From Actinomycetes bacterium (lineage in GTDB: Bacteria > Actinomycetota > Actinomycetes > Propionibacteriales > Nocardioidaceae), in contig JAKPAQ010000390.1 of the NCBI GenBank assembly GCA_029779385.1, positions 1 through 13,495 on the forward strand: DNA of 13,495 nt, written 5' to 3'. Shown here in pieces: positions 6,597 through 13,495 of the stretch. Positions within the stretch are counted from its first letter, which is position 1. Each line of letters begins with the position of its first letter. The notes beneath the pieces are model-generated. The model had not been told where the DNA came from, made no database searches, and was given only the letters and a program-made list of their open reading frames with translations. The position numbers and the translations under genes are program-made.

Positions 6597-8363
6597 TCAG
6601 GCGTCCTTGATGTCGCAGAGCACTGAACCTGCGCCGACCGTGACACCGAGTTCAGCGTCCAAGCCGGTGATTATGCCGGAGCGGTGCGCGTTGATCGGCT
6701 GCTCCATCTTCATTGCTTCGATCACGATAACCAGATCGCCTTCGGCAACCTCTTGGCCGTTCTCGACGGCCAACTTCACGACCGTGCCTTGCATCGGCGA
6801 GGTGAGCGAATCGCCCGAGGCGACCGCGCCAGCGGACTTGCCGCCCTTGCGCTTGGCCTTCTTCTGGCCCGCACCAGCGGCCGCTGCGGCGCCTAGGCCA
6901 CCTGGCAGGACCACTTCGACGCGCTTGCCGCCAACCTCGACGGTGACGCGCTCACGCTCGGCAGGTTCGTCCAGTTCACTCGCGACCGCGTTGTACGGCT
7001 CGAGTTGGTTGTCGTAGTCGGTTTCGATCCACGTCGTGTAGACGTCGAACGAGCCGTTTGAAGCGTTGTAGGCCGGATCGTCGAGCACTGAACGGTGGAA
7101 CGGAATGACGGTCGGCATGCCGTCGACCTCGAACTCGTCGAGGGCACGCCGCGACCGTTCGATGGCCTGCTCGCGAGTGGCGCCAGTGACGATCAGCTTG
7201 GCGACCAGGGAGTCGAACGAACCGGGGATCGTTTCGCCTTGCTCATAGCCGGAGTCGACACGAACGCCCGGACCCGACGGCGGGTTCCAGCGGGTGAGGG
7301 TGCCTGGGGCGGGCAGGAAGCCACGGCCACCGTCCTCGGCGTTGATCCGGAACTCGATCGAGTGGCCACGCAGGGCGGGGTCGTCGTAGCCGAGTTCTTC
7401 GCCAGCGGCGATGCGGAACATTTCGCGAACTAGGTCAACCCCGGCGACCTCTTCAGAGACCGGGTGTTCGACCTGCAGGCGAGTGTTGACTTCCAAGAAG
7501 CTGATCGTGCCGTCTTCACCGACGAGGAACTCGCACGTTCCCGCACCGACGTAGCCGGCCTCCTTCAAGATCGCCTTGCTCGAGCTGTAGAGACGCTCGA
7601 TCTGGTCGTCGCTGAGGAACGGGGCAGGTGCTTCTTCGACAAGCTTTTGGTGGCGACGCTGCAGCGAGCAGTCGCGGGTCGAGATGACGACTACGTTGCC
7701 GTGCGAGTCAGCCAAGCACTGCGTCTCGACGTGGCGGGGCTTGTTGAGGAACTTCTCTACCAAGCACTCGCCGCGACCGAAAGCAGTGACGGCCTCGCGG
7801 ACGGCCGATTCGTAAAGTTCGGGGATCTCTTCGATCGTCGAGGCGACCTTGAGGCCACGTCCACCGCCGCCGAAGACGGCTTTGATGGCGACTGGCAGGC
7901 CGTGCTCTTGAGCGAACGCAACGATCTCGTCGGCGTCCTTGACCGCATCCTTCAAACCGGGCGCAAGGGGTGCGCCAGCGGCCAGCGCGATCTGCTTGGC
8001 CTTGGCCTTGTCGCCGAGGGCTTCGATCGCGGCCGGCGGCGGGCCGATCCAGATCAGGCCAGCGTCGATAACGGCTTGGGCGAAGTCGGCATTCTCAGAC
8101 AAGAAGCCGTAGCCGGGGTGGATGCTGTCGGCGCCGCTGCGCTCAGCGATGGCGAGCAGTTTGCCAAAGTCGAGGTACGACTCAGCCGGCGTTGCGCCCT
8201 CCAGGGAGTAGGCCTCGTCGGCCAGACGTACGAACAGTGCATCGCGATCGGCGTCGGCGTAAACCGCGACACTGGCAATGCCGGCGTCCTTTGCCGCGCG
8301 GATGACGCGTACGGCGATCTCGCCACGGTTGGCGATCAGGACCTTCTGGAGGGGGTTGCTCAC
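6597..8363 (-). CDS. accA3: Acetyl/propionyl-CoA carboxylase alpha subunit (biotin carboxylase + biotin carrier)
   Basis: A 588-residue subunit that carboxylates its own biotin with ATP and bicarbonate and passes the carboxyl to an AccD beta subunit, giving malonyl- or methylmalonyl-CoA for lipid synthesis. The N-terminal biotin carboxylase domain begins [18 protein letters not shown]; the ATP-grasp glycine loop FGGGGRG is at 164-170 and the catalytic [10 protein letters not shown] at 291-300. After an Ala/Gly/Lys-rich hinge (490-516) the BCCP domain carries the biotinylation motif EAMKMEQP, with Lys552 as the biotin site. Mycobacterial AccA3 is about 600 residues. The GTG start at 8361-8363 is backed by a good ribosome site (AAAGGAGA, 8368-8375). 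No accD gene lies in the window, so the partner is encoded elsewhere. Confidence 0.95.
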   Translation of the reverse strand: MSNPLQKVLIANRGEIAVRVIRAAKDAGIASVAVYADADRDALFVRLADEAYSLEGATPAESYLDFGKLLAIAERSGADSIHPGYGFLSENADFAQAVIDAGLIWIGPPPAAIEALGDKAKAKQIALAAGAPLAPGLKDAVKDADEIVAFAQEHGLPVAIKAVFGGGGRGLKVASTIEEIPELYESAVREAVTAFGRGECLVEKFLNKPRHVETQCLADSHGNVVVISTRDCSLQRRHQKLVEEAPAPFLSDDQIERLYSSSKAILKEAGYVGAGTCEFLVGEDGTISFLEVNTRLQVEHPVSEEVAGVDLVREMFRIAAGEELGYDDPALRGHSIEFRINAEDGGRGFLPAPGTLTRWNPPSGPGVRVDSGYEQGETIPGSFDSLVAKLIVTGATREQAIERSRRALDEFEVDGMPTVIPFHRSVLDDPAYNASNGSFDVYTTWIETDYDNQLEPYNAVASELDEPAERERVTVEVGGKRVEVVLPGGLGAAAAAGAGQKKAKRKGGKSAGAVASGDSLTSPMQGTVVKLAVENGQEVAEGDLVIVIEAMKMEQPINAHRSGIITGLDAELGVTVGAGSVLCDIKDA

Positions 8364-8394
8364 GGGTTCTCCTTTGCGAGAGATGTGCTTGTCG

Positions 8395-8400
8395 ATTCTA
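8395..8400 (-). promoter_or_regulatory. -10 box of accA3 promoter
   Basis: Read on the minus strand the sequence is TAGAAT, one base from the TATAAT consensus, 31 bases before the GTG start. A leader of about 25 bases with AAAGGAGA would result. No clear -35 is seen at the expected distance. Confidence 0.5.
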
Positions 8401-8457
8401 ATGGAGTCGAACCGGCGGTGTTCTCGCGCCCTCTGGCTTGGGAACAGCCAATCGCGT

Positions 8458-8477
8458 AGGTTAGCGAGTGCTAACCT
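8458..8477. promoter_or_regulatory. Perfect palindromic operator at the fadE25-like promoter
   Basis: AGGTTAGC (8458-8465) and GCTAACCT (8470-8477) are perfectly complementary around GAGT; C/G pairs continue outside after one mismatch. Its right arm contains TAACCT (8472-8477), a TAnnnT -10 box 6 bases before ATG 8484, so binding would shut the promoter. GTTAGCnnnnGCTAAC-like sites suit a TetR-family repressor of fatty-acid or branched-chain acyl-CoA genes; the regulator is not in the window. It lies about 60-80 bases upstream of the accA3 promoter and could also affect that gene. Confidence 0.7.
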
Positions 8478-8483
8478 GCGGTC

Positions 8484-9650
8484 ATGGATTTTGAGTTGTC
8501 ACCCGAGCACGAAGACTTCCGCCACGTGGTGCGTGCGTTCGCCGCTGAGAAGATCGCCCCACATGTCGCCCAATGGGACAAGGACCATCACTTTCCGGTC
8601 GACGTGGTGCAGCAAATGGGCGACCTAGGGCTGTTCGGGCTGACGTCATCGCCGGAGTACGGCGGCTCTGGCGGCGACTTCACGAGCCTGTGCGTCGCCA
8701 TCGAAGAGCTTGGTCGAGTCGATCAAGCGATGGGCATCACCCTTGAAGCTGCGGTCGGTTTGGGCATCAACCCGATCCAGACCTTCGGCACTCAGGCGCA
8801 GAAGGAACGCTGGCTGCCCGACCTGGTTGCCGGTCAGCGCGTGGCAGGGTTCGGGCTGACTGAGCCGGGCGCCGGTTCGGACGCCGGCGCGACCGCGACC
8901 AAGGCGGTCCTCGACGGTGACGAGTGGGTAGTCGACGGCGCAAAGCAGTTCATCACCAACTCTGGCAGCGAAATCACCTCGGTTGTCACTGTCACCGCTC
9001 GCACCGGCACCCGCGAAGATGGTCGGCCCGAGATCTCGACGATCATGCTGCCGGCCGGCACGCCAGGGTTCATTGTTGGCCCCGGTTACGACAAACTCGG
9101 CTGGCACATCAGTGACACCCATCCGCTGACCTTCGAAGGCGTTCGCGTCCCAGCTGAGAACCTGCTCGGTGAGCGCGGCCGCGGCTATGCACAATTCCTG
9201 GCGACCCTCGACGACGGCCGGGTGGCGATCGCGGCGTTGGCGTTGGGCCTGATCGAAGCCTGTTTGTCCGCCTGCCTGGAATACGCGGGCGACCGCCAGA
9301 CCTTCGGCGGCCCGATCGGTCGCAAGCAGGGGGTCGCCTTCCAGATCGCGGACCTGAAGGTGATGGCAGACGCCTCGCGCGCCTTGACCTACCAAGCCGC
9401 AGCCATGAAAGACGCCGGCATTGGCGGTGCAGCCTTCAAGCAGGCCGCTTCGGTGGCCAAGCTCTACACCTCGGAGTCGGCCGTCACCGCCACCCGGATC
9501 GCCACCCAGATTTTCGGCGGCTACGGCTTCATGGAGGAGTACCCGGTCGCACGCTTCTATCGCGATGCCAAAATCCTCGAAATCGGCGAAGGTACGAGCG
9601 AAGTGCAGCGCATGCTGATCGCTCGTTCCCTCGGCCTGCCGGTGGAATAG
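8484..9650 (+). CDS. fadE25: Acyl-CoA dehydrogenase, FadE25-like
   Basis: A 388-residue flavoenzyme that introduces the alpha-beta double bond into acyl-CoA and passes electrons to ETF. Signatures: [12 protein letters not shown] at 122-133 (FAD/substrate binding), RQTFGGPIG at 271-279, and [13 protein letters not shown] at 342-354. The catalytic base is Glu369 in [11 protein letters not shown], the position used by short/medium-chain and butyryl-type enzymes rather than the isovaleryl-type. Mycobacterial FadE25 has 389 residues and is similarly near AccA3/Maf genes. There is no Shine-Dalgarno; ATG 8484 lies 6 bases after TAACCT, consistent with a leaderless message controlled by the palindrome at 8458-8477. 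The exact acyl-chain preference cannot be read from sequence; short or branched chains are plausible. Confidence 0.92.
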   Translation: MDFELSPEHEDFRHVVRAFAAEKIAPHVAQWDKDHHFPVDVVQQMGDLGLFGLTSSPEYGGSGGDFTSLCVAIEELGRVDQAMGITLEAAVGLGINPIQTFGTQAQKERWLPDLVAGQRVAGFGLTEPGAGSDAGATATKAVLDGDEWVVDGAKQFITNSGSEITSVVTVTARTGTREDGRPEISTIMLPAGTPGFIVGPGYDKLGWHISDTHPLTFEGVRVPAENLLGERGRGYAQFLATLDDGRVAIAALALGLIEACLSACLEYAGDRQTFGGPIGRKQGVAFQIADLKVMADASRALTYQAAAMKDAGIGGAAFKQAASVAKLYTSESAVTATRIATQIFGGYGFMEEYPVARFYRDAKILEIGEGTSEVQRMLIARSLGLPVE

Positions 9651-9678
9651 CCCGTGCGTTCCTACCGTCGCGAACAGT

Positions 9679-11574
9679 TCACAGCGCGATCTCGGGTTTG
9701 ATTTGAGACACTCGCCAAATCCGGCGCCGGTACGCTGCGGCTGCTGAAAGCGCGACCCCGGCCACGATGTAAGCAATCAGAACAGCGATATCTAGCGGCA
9801 GATTCTCCAGCGAAGCGCCATACATCAGGTGGCGAATCCCATCGACCGCGTACGACATCGGCAGCACCTGGTGTAGCACCTGCAGTGACCCCGGCAAGGT
9901 CTGCCAAGGGAAGGTGCCCCCGGCGCTGGCCAACTGCAACACCAACAACACCAGCCCGAGTAGCTGCCCGACCGGTCCGAGCCAAGCATTCAGACAATGC
10001 ACGATCGCCACGAAAGCCCCGCCGACCAGCAGCAGGAACAGCGCGACTTGGGTTGCCCGCAGGAAGTCGATCCCGACGACCGACATCACTACCGCCAGCA
10101 TGATGGAAACTTGGGCTGCTGCCAGCAGAGCAGGGGTAAGCCAACCGCCGATCGCCGTTCGCAGCGGCGACTGACGAGCCGCGATCGCCCGGTTCGACAA
10201 TGGTCTAACCAGTAGGAACATCACGTAGCCGCCAACCCAGGCCCCAATGGCAAGGAAGAACGGGGCGAGTCCGGCGCCGTAGGAATCGGCCTTGGCTTGA
10301 GCCACGTTAGTGGTGGTGATCGGAGAGGCCAAAGTCGACGCAGTCTGGTCTCGCCGGTTTGCGTCAAGATCGGGGATCGTTGCCACCCCGTCGGCAAGCC
10401 CGGTGGCCAACTTGTCGGCACCTTTGGCCGCGGTTGCCAGACCTGTTTCGAGGTCGCTCGCACCGGCAGCGAGTTTGCTGGCGCCGTCGCGAGCCGTCTG
10501 CTGTCCCGCGACTAGCTTGCCGCTGGCATCGTGGGCCGTGCCTAGTCCGTTGGCCAGTTTCGCGTTCCCGTCGGCGACCTGGTGGGCACCGGCGGCTAGC
10601 TGATCAATCTGGGTGTCCGTGTCTTGCACCTTCTGGTTTAGGTCCGTCAGCGGTTTGCGCAGTTGGTCGAGTCGAGCGAGAACGGCCTGCTGCTGCTCCG
10701 CGGTCAGTCCTGCTGCTGCTAGATCTTTCTCAATTTCGGCCCGAATCGTGTCCAAGTCTTTGTGTGTCGACTCGGCTGTCTGGGCGAGCAAGTCGGCAAC
10801 CTTGGCCAGTTGCTCATTGCCGTCGGCCACCTTGTCCGAGCCGGCGGCGAGTTTCTTTGCTGCCTGCTCGGCGTCACCGATGCCAACGCCCAAGGCACGT
10901 TGACCGGAAAGGAGCTTGCCTTGACCGGCCGCCAAAGCCGAAGCGCCGGTAGCTAGTTGCTGGGAGCCGTCGTGGGCAGATTCCAGCCCGGTGCCTAATT
11001 CGGCTGCGCCCTGGGCGGCCTGCTTGAGTTGGTCATGCAAGCTCGAAAACCCTAGGAGGAAGGACGAAGCGGCCCGTTCGCTCACGTTCTGGGCGATCGA
11101 CGAACTGACTTTGGTCAACACTTGTTCGGCGATTGTCGACGACAGGTAGTTGTTTGCCTCGTTCGTGGTCAACACCAGTTGTGCTTTTTCCGGTTTGAAG
11201 TCGGCAGTTGAGGCCAAGGCCTGCGAGAAAGTCTGCGGAATCGTGAGCGCGAACAGGTAGGTGCCATCTTCGACGCCTAGAGCCGCCTCGGCAGCAGACA
11301 CTTCGCGCCAGTCGAACGAGCCGTCCTCGATCAGGTCGTGAGCCACGTCCTTACCCGCGTGGATCTGGCCACCTTGGCTGCTTTCTGCTGGCACATCTTC
11401 AACTACGATCGCCGCCGGCACACTGGTAAGTCGCGCGTACGGGTCGTGGTTCGCCCACAGGTACAGCGAGGCATACATCGTCGGAATCAACACGATTGCC
11501 AACACCGCCAGCGTTGGCATGCGCCCAGCGGTTAGGCGACGAAGCTCGCTATATGCCAGTCGAATTGAGGTCAT
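9679..11574 (-). CDS. YhgE/Pip-family membrane protein with extracytoplasmic coiled-coil repeats
   Basis: A 631-residue membrane protein. One N-terminal helix (about 20-40, with the typical ending LIPTMYASLYLWANHDPY) is followed by a long soluble region (43-430) and five C-terminal helices (about 435-457, 476-500, 507-527, 532-551, 595-615) of ABC-2 permease type. Residues about 190-260 and 325-395 contain regularly spaced repeats such as QLATGASALAAG, KLAAGSDKVADG and QLAAGAHQVADG, as in YhgE/Pip and EsaA-like proteins. Relatives include the lactococcal phage receptor Pip; the transported substrate is unknown. The start ATG 11574 overlaps the preceding gene's stop (ATGA) and has an ideal AGGAGG (11581-11586) 6 bases before it; the longer 681-residue frame is only the upstream gene read out of phase. 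Partner of the degenerate ATPase next door. Confidence 0.87.
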   Translation of the reverse strand: MTSIRLAYSELRRLTAGRMPTLAVLAIVLIPTMYASLYLWANHDPYARLTSVPAAIVVEDVPAESSQGGQIHAGKDVAHDLIEDGSFDWREVSAAEAALGVEDGTYLFALTIPQTFSQALASTADFKPEKAQLVLTTNEANNYLSSTIAEQVLTKVSSSIAQNVSERAASSFLLGFSSLHDQLKQAAQGAAELGTGLESAHDGSQQLATGASALAAGQGKLLSGQRALGVGIGDAEQAAKKLAAGSDKVADGNEQLAKVADLLAQTAESTHKDLDTIRAEIEKDLAAAGLTAEQQQAVLARLDQLRKPLTDLNQKVQDTDTQIDQLAAGAHQVADGNAKLANGLGTAHDASGKLVAGQQTARDGASKLAAGASDLETGLATAAKGADKLATGLADGVATIPDLDANRRDQTASTLASPITTTNVAQAKADSYGAGLAPFFLAIGAWVGGYVMFLLVRPLSNRAIAARQSPLRTAIGGWLTPALLAAAQVSIMLAVVMSVVGIDFLRATQVALFLLLVGGAFVAIVHCLNAWLGPVGQLLGLVLLVLQLASAGGTFPWQTLPGSLQVLHQVLPMSYAVDGIRHLMYGASLENLPLDIAVLIAYIVAGVALSAAAAYRRRIWRVSQIKPEIAL

Positions 11575-12188
11575 CGGTCGCCTCCTAGGGTTGCGTGCGA
11601 ATCGCCGAAGGCGCGAGCCGTGTTGCTGGCCAGTTGCAGGCAGACGGCCAGGCCGCGTTCGGCCACCTCGTGCGCGACAGCCAATGCTGCTTGCGCGTCC
11701 GTGCCGTATCGGTCCGGGCAGCACAGGACGACCGCTCGAACCCCGGGCCGGTGCGCGGCCACATCGGCCAGCAGGCGCAACCGAATCTCAGCTGGCACAT
11801 CTTCGACTCGAGTGTGGCGCCAGTTGATGGCATTGCGTTGCGTGAGCCAAGTTCGCACGTCGCTCATTCGGGCTCGCTGTCCGGCCATCGCTAACTCCTC
11901 GCCCATGGTTGTGGCCAAGGAGACGACTTCGTCGGGCTCGGAGACATCTGGAACATCAACGACGGCCACTTCGTCTCGCAGGCGCTGTCCGTTGGGTACC
12001 CCGTCGACTAGAACGCGGCCCGCGCTGGGTACGAGTCGCCCGCCAAGTATCAGGCTAAAAGCGGTGTGGCCGGCGCCGGGTGGACCGTCGACAACCGTTA
12101 CCTGACCAGTACGGATCGTGGCATAGGTGGGAGCAAGCAAAGCCGAGTGCGGCCCATCCACAGTTACGCCGATTGCTTCAATTCGCAT
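11571..12188 (-). CDS. Degenerate ABC ATPase-like protein, partner of YhgE/Pip protein
   Basis: A 205-residue protein with the N-terminal layout of an ABC ATPase (LLAPTYATIRTGQVTVVDGPPGAGHT, here split: TYATIRTGQV then TVVDGPPGAGHT) followed by LILGGRLVPSAGRVLVDG. The Walker A (35-42) has His41 instead of the essential Lys. The LSGGQ signature is replaced by DVPAEIRLRLLADVAAHRP. The Walker B and catalytic Glu become Cys156-Cys157 (VVLCCPD where VLLDEPT is normal), and no switch His is seen (CLQLASN). It probably cannot hydrolyse ATP in the normal way and may be a regulatory or structural subunit. The ATG 12188 has TGAGG 5 bases upstream. Its stop overlaps the YhgE start by ATGA, so the two are translated as a pair. 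ABC ancestry is well supported; function is unknown. Confidence 0.75.
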   Translation of the reverse strand: MRIEAIGVTVDGPHSALLAPTYATIRTGQVTVVDGPPGAGHTAFSLILGGRLVPSAGRVLVDGVPNGQRLRDEVAVVDVPDVSEPDEVVSLATTMGEELAMAGQRARMSDVRTWLTQRNAINWRHTRVEDVPAEIRLRLLADVAAHRPGVRAVVLCCPDRYGTDAQAALAVAHEVAERGLAVCLQLASNTARAFGDSHATLGGDR

Positions 12189-12199
12189 TTTGACCTCAA

Positions 12200-12221
12200 T
12201 GGGCAGTAGGAAAGTTGCCCA
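12200..12221. promoter_or_regulatory. Candidate operator upstream of the pseudo-ATPase/YhgE operon
   Basis: TGGGCA (12200-12205) and TGCCCA (12216-12221) are perfect inverted copies separated by 10 bases, starting 12 bases before the gene's ATG, next to its ribosome site. The arrangement (6-10-6) resembles a dimeric repressor site. A clear -10/-35 pair was not found in the 104-base gap to maf, so the promoter position is open. Confidence 0.35.
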
Positions 12222-12292
12222 ACGATCCAGTCTGTCGCAATCGGCGGCATTTACCCAGTTTTAGTGGTGTTCTTCTGCTCACGTACTCGGCG

Positions 12293-12871
12293 TTAGCGCC
12301 AAAGAGTCGGCCAAGCGATTCCAAGATCGGCCGCCAGTTCACGCACCGCCGGCACACTCACCCCAACAACGTTGTGGTGGTCGCCGTCGATCCGGGTGAT
12401 AAATGCGCCACCAAGTCCGTCGATCGTGAATGCGCCCGCGACTTCGAGTGGTTCGCCGGTGGCGATGTAGGCGTCGATCTCGGCATCGCTAACTTGAGCG
12501 AAGTGGACTCGGGTGGACACATGCCGCGATACTTCCTCGCCGCCCAACCGCAGGGTGTGGCCGGTGTGCAGCACGCCGACGTTGCCTCGCATTTGGTACC
12601 AGCGTTCGCGTGCGGTAGCCGGGTCTTTGGGTTTTCCTAGGATTTGGCCGTCGAACTCCAGCACCGAATCGCAACCCAACACCAGGTCGCCCGGTCGGCT
12701 CGCCGCCACCGCGAGGCATTTGAGTTCAGCTAGCTTCAACACGAGTTCGGTTGGGGTTTTGCTGGCGACTGAACTCTCATCAACTCCTGAAACGATCACT
12801 TCGGGATCAAGGCCGGCGGCCTGTAATGTCGCCAGTCTCGCTGGTGAGGCTGATGCAAGGACGAACTTCAT
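12293..12871 (-). CDS. maf: Maf family nucleoside triphosphate pyrophosphatase
   Basis: A 192-residue housecleaning enzyme that hydrolyses non-canonical or pyrimidine nucleoside triphosphates to monophosphates. Diagnostic segments: MKFVLASASPARLATLQAAG at the N-terminus (phosphate-binding Ser/Arg loop), GCDSVLEFDGQILGKP with the conserved Asp68, and GEPLEVAGAFTIDGLGGAFI followed by IDGDHHNVVGVSVP. The length and the AGAFTIDGLGG segment are close to mycobacterial Maf (Rv3282). Substrate preference (dTTP/UTP versus m7GTP type) cannot be settled by eye. Its ATG overlaps the stop of the upstream gene (ATGA), so expression is coupled. In mycobacteria maf also lies in the AccA3/AccD5 neighbourhood, in line with the gene order here. 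Confidence 0.92.
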   Translation of the reverse strand: MKFVLASASPARLATLQAAGLDPEVIVSGVDESSVASKTPTELVLKLAELKCLAVAASRPGDLVLGCDSVLEFDGQILGKPKDPATARERWYQMRGNVGVLHTGHTLRLGGEEVSRHVSTRVHFAQVSDAEIDAYIATGEPLEVAGAFTIDGLGGAFITRIDGDHHNVVGVSVPAVRELAADLGIAWPTLWR

Positions 12872-13495
12872 TCGGGGCTCCGCTCTTTGGGTAGTTCGCC
12901 GTACGAAACTGGTTCAGCATCGAACCGTTCATCGGCAAGGACATGGGCAATCAGTTCGGCCGAACCGCCAATGCAAAGCCACTCGGGGTCCACGTCCGCG
13001 GCGATGAACCACGACCGGTCCTGGGGCCAAGTAATCGAGGCCGGGGGAAGCGTTTGTGGCACGTCAAATTCCACCGGGACTGTCGGCCAGTGGCCAACCT
13101 GTGCCGCCGATCCAGAAAACAAGATGTATTCGCGGTATCCGGCCAAGCCCACCCTTGGCCCTGACATGACGGGGTCCTCTAGCGCGGGCCGAATCCGTGG
13201 GGCTGTTGGCTGGATAAGTAACCGACTCAGCCAACCGATATTGGCTGCTTGATAAATCCGCCCACCGTCGTACAACTCGCCCCAGCCGTCCCAGAGCCCG
13301 TAAAACACTTCGCCGGTAGTTGAAGTGACGCCGGCGACAAGTTCAACTACTTGGGCCATCAGTTCGTCGTCGGCTCGATACGGCGCGGTTTCCTCACCGT
13401 CAAACCAGACGGCTGCATAAGCGGCAAAGCCAGGTGGGCCCTGGGTGGCCAACACATTCCACTCAGCCTCGGCCGAAACAAACCAATCAGCGACC
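12868..13495 (-). CDS. Conserved actinobacterial hypothetical protein, N-terminus outside window
   Basis: 208 residues are visible and the frame stays open to the right edge (residues before GTG 13455 read VADWFVSAEAEWN), so the gene starts beyond the window. It is rich in Trp and aromatic residues (VFYGLWDGWGELYDGG, SITWPQDRSWFIAADVDPEW, CIGGSAELIAHVLADERFDAEPV). The segment WPQDRSWFIAADVDPEW followed by a GG-S-ELI helix recalls a family of uncharacterised actinobacterial proteins of about 200 residues, but I cannot assign a function. No signal peptide or membrane segment is visible in this part. It overlaps maf by ATGA and is therefore co-translated with it. Confidence 0.8.
   Translation of the reverse strand, partial: VADWFVSAEAEWNVLATQGPPGFAAYAAVWFDGEETAPYRADDELMAQVVELVAGVTSTTGEVFYGLWDGWGELYDGGRIYQAANIGWLSRLLIQPTAPRIRPALEDPVMSGPRVGLAGYREYILFSGSAAQVGHWPTVPVEFDVPQTLPPASITWPQDRSWFIAADVDPEWLCIGGSAELIAHVLADERFDAEPVSYGELPKERSPE

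Noticed and set aside
7464..8459. 331-codon + strand open frame opposite accA3
   Set aside because: It lies fully antisense to a clear biotin carboxylase, has no recognisable domain, and arises from GC-rich third positions of the real frame.
8458..8477. DtxR box or CIRCE element at the fadE25-like promoter
   Set aside because: Arms resemble a DtxR box but are 5 bases too far apart; only one CIRCE half-site (GAGTGCTAA) is present, without the N9-spaced partner.
8646..9776. 376-codon - strand open frame opposite the acyl-CoA dehydrogenase
   Set aside because: Antisense shadow of a gene with all family motifs; no ribosome site or recognisable protein features.
11575..11724. 50-residue N-terminal extension of the YhgE protein
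   Set aside because: The extension is Arg/Gly-rich, overlaps the upstream gene in another frame, and an ideal AGGAGG precedes ATG 11574.
11571..12188. Pseudogene call for the degenerate ABC ATPase
   Set aside because: The frame is intact, has a ribosome site and keeps a coupled overlap with the next gene; lost motifs look like functional divergence rather than decay.

Overview
The window looks like chromosomal DNA of an actinobacterium of moderately high GC. Evidence: GC-rich third codon positions, several candidate leaderless promoters, a DtxR/IdeR-type iron box, and close relatives of the mycobacterial proteins AccA3, FadE25, LpdA and Maf. A genus cannot be named from this alone. Gene density is high, no gap exceeds about 160 bases, and no RNA gene, insertion sequence, phage gene or CRISPR array was seen.

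Layout, left to right. (1) Heme/iron block, + strand: the C-terminal end of a FecCD-type permease overlaps hmuV (heme ABC ATPase). An 88-bp control region follows, then hmuO (heme oxygenase). This region carries a near-perfect 23-bp palindrome over a TATACT -10 box, immediately followed by a DtxR-like box. Import, intracellular heme opening and iron release thus lie together, with signs of dual repression of hmuO. (2) An LpdA-type flavoprotein without the disulfide reductase residues, apparently leaderless. (3) A secreted 885-residue wall enzyme that joins a PGRP/Amidase_2 domain, a fibronectin-III-like domain and a SpoIID domain. (4) A small four-helix membrane protein, ended by a very strong symmetric terminator that also serves the convergent next gene. 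(5) accA3 (- strand, biotin carboxylase plus BCCP) divergent from a fadE25-like acyl-CoA dehydrogenase. They share a 120-bp region with a perfect 8+8 palindrome over the fadE25 -10 box. (6) A - strand two-gene operon with ATGA overlap: a 205-residue ABC-ATPase-like protein with degenerate nucleotide-binding motifs, followed by a 631-residue YhgE/Pip membrane protein with a long Gly/Ala-punctuated coiled-coil region. (7) A - strand pair with ATGA overlap: a conserved hypothetical protein running off the right edge, then maf.

The points most worth a second look are the nested heme/iron operators of hmuO, the pseudo-ATPase/YhgE pair, and the amidase-SpoIID fusion, which puts two sequential wall-cleaving activities on one polypeptide. 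All functions are read from sequence motifs and family knowledge; no database search was possible.
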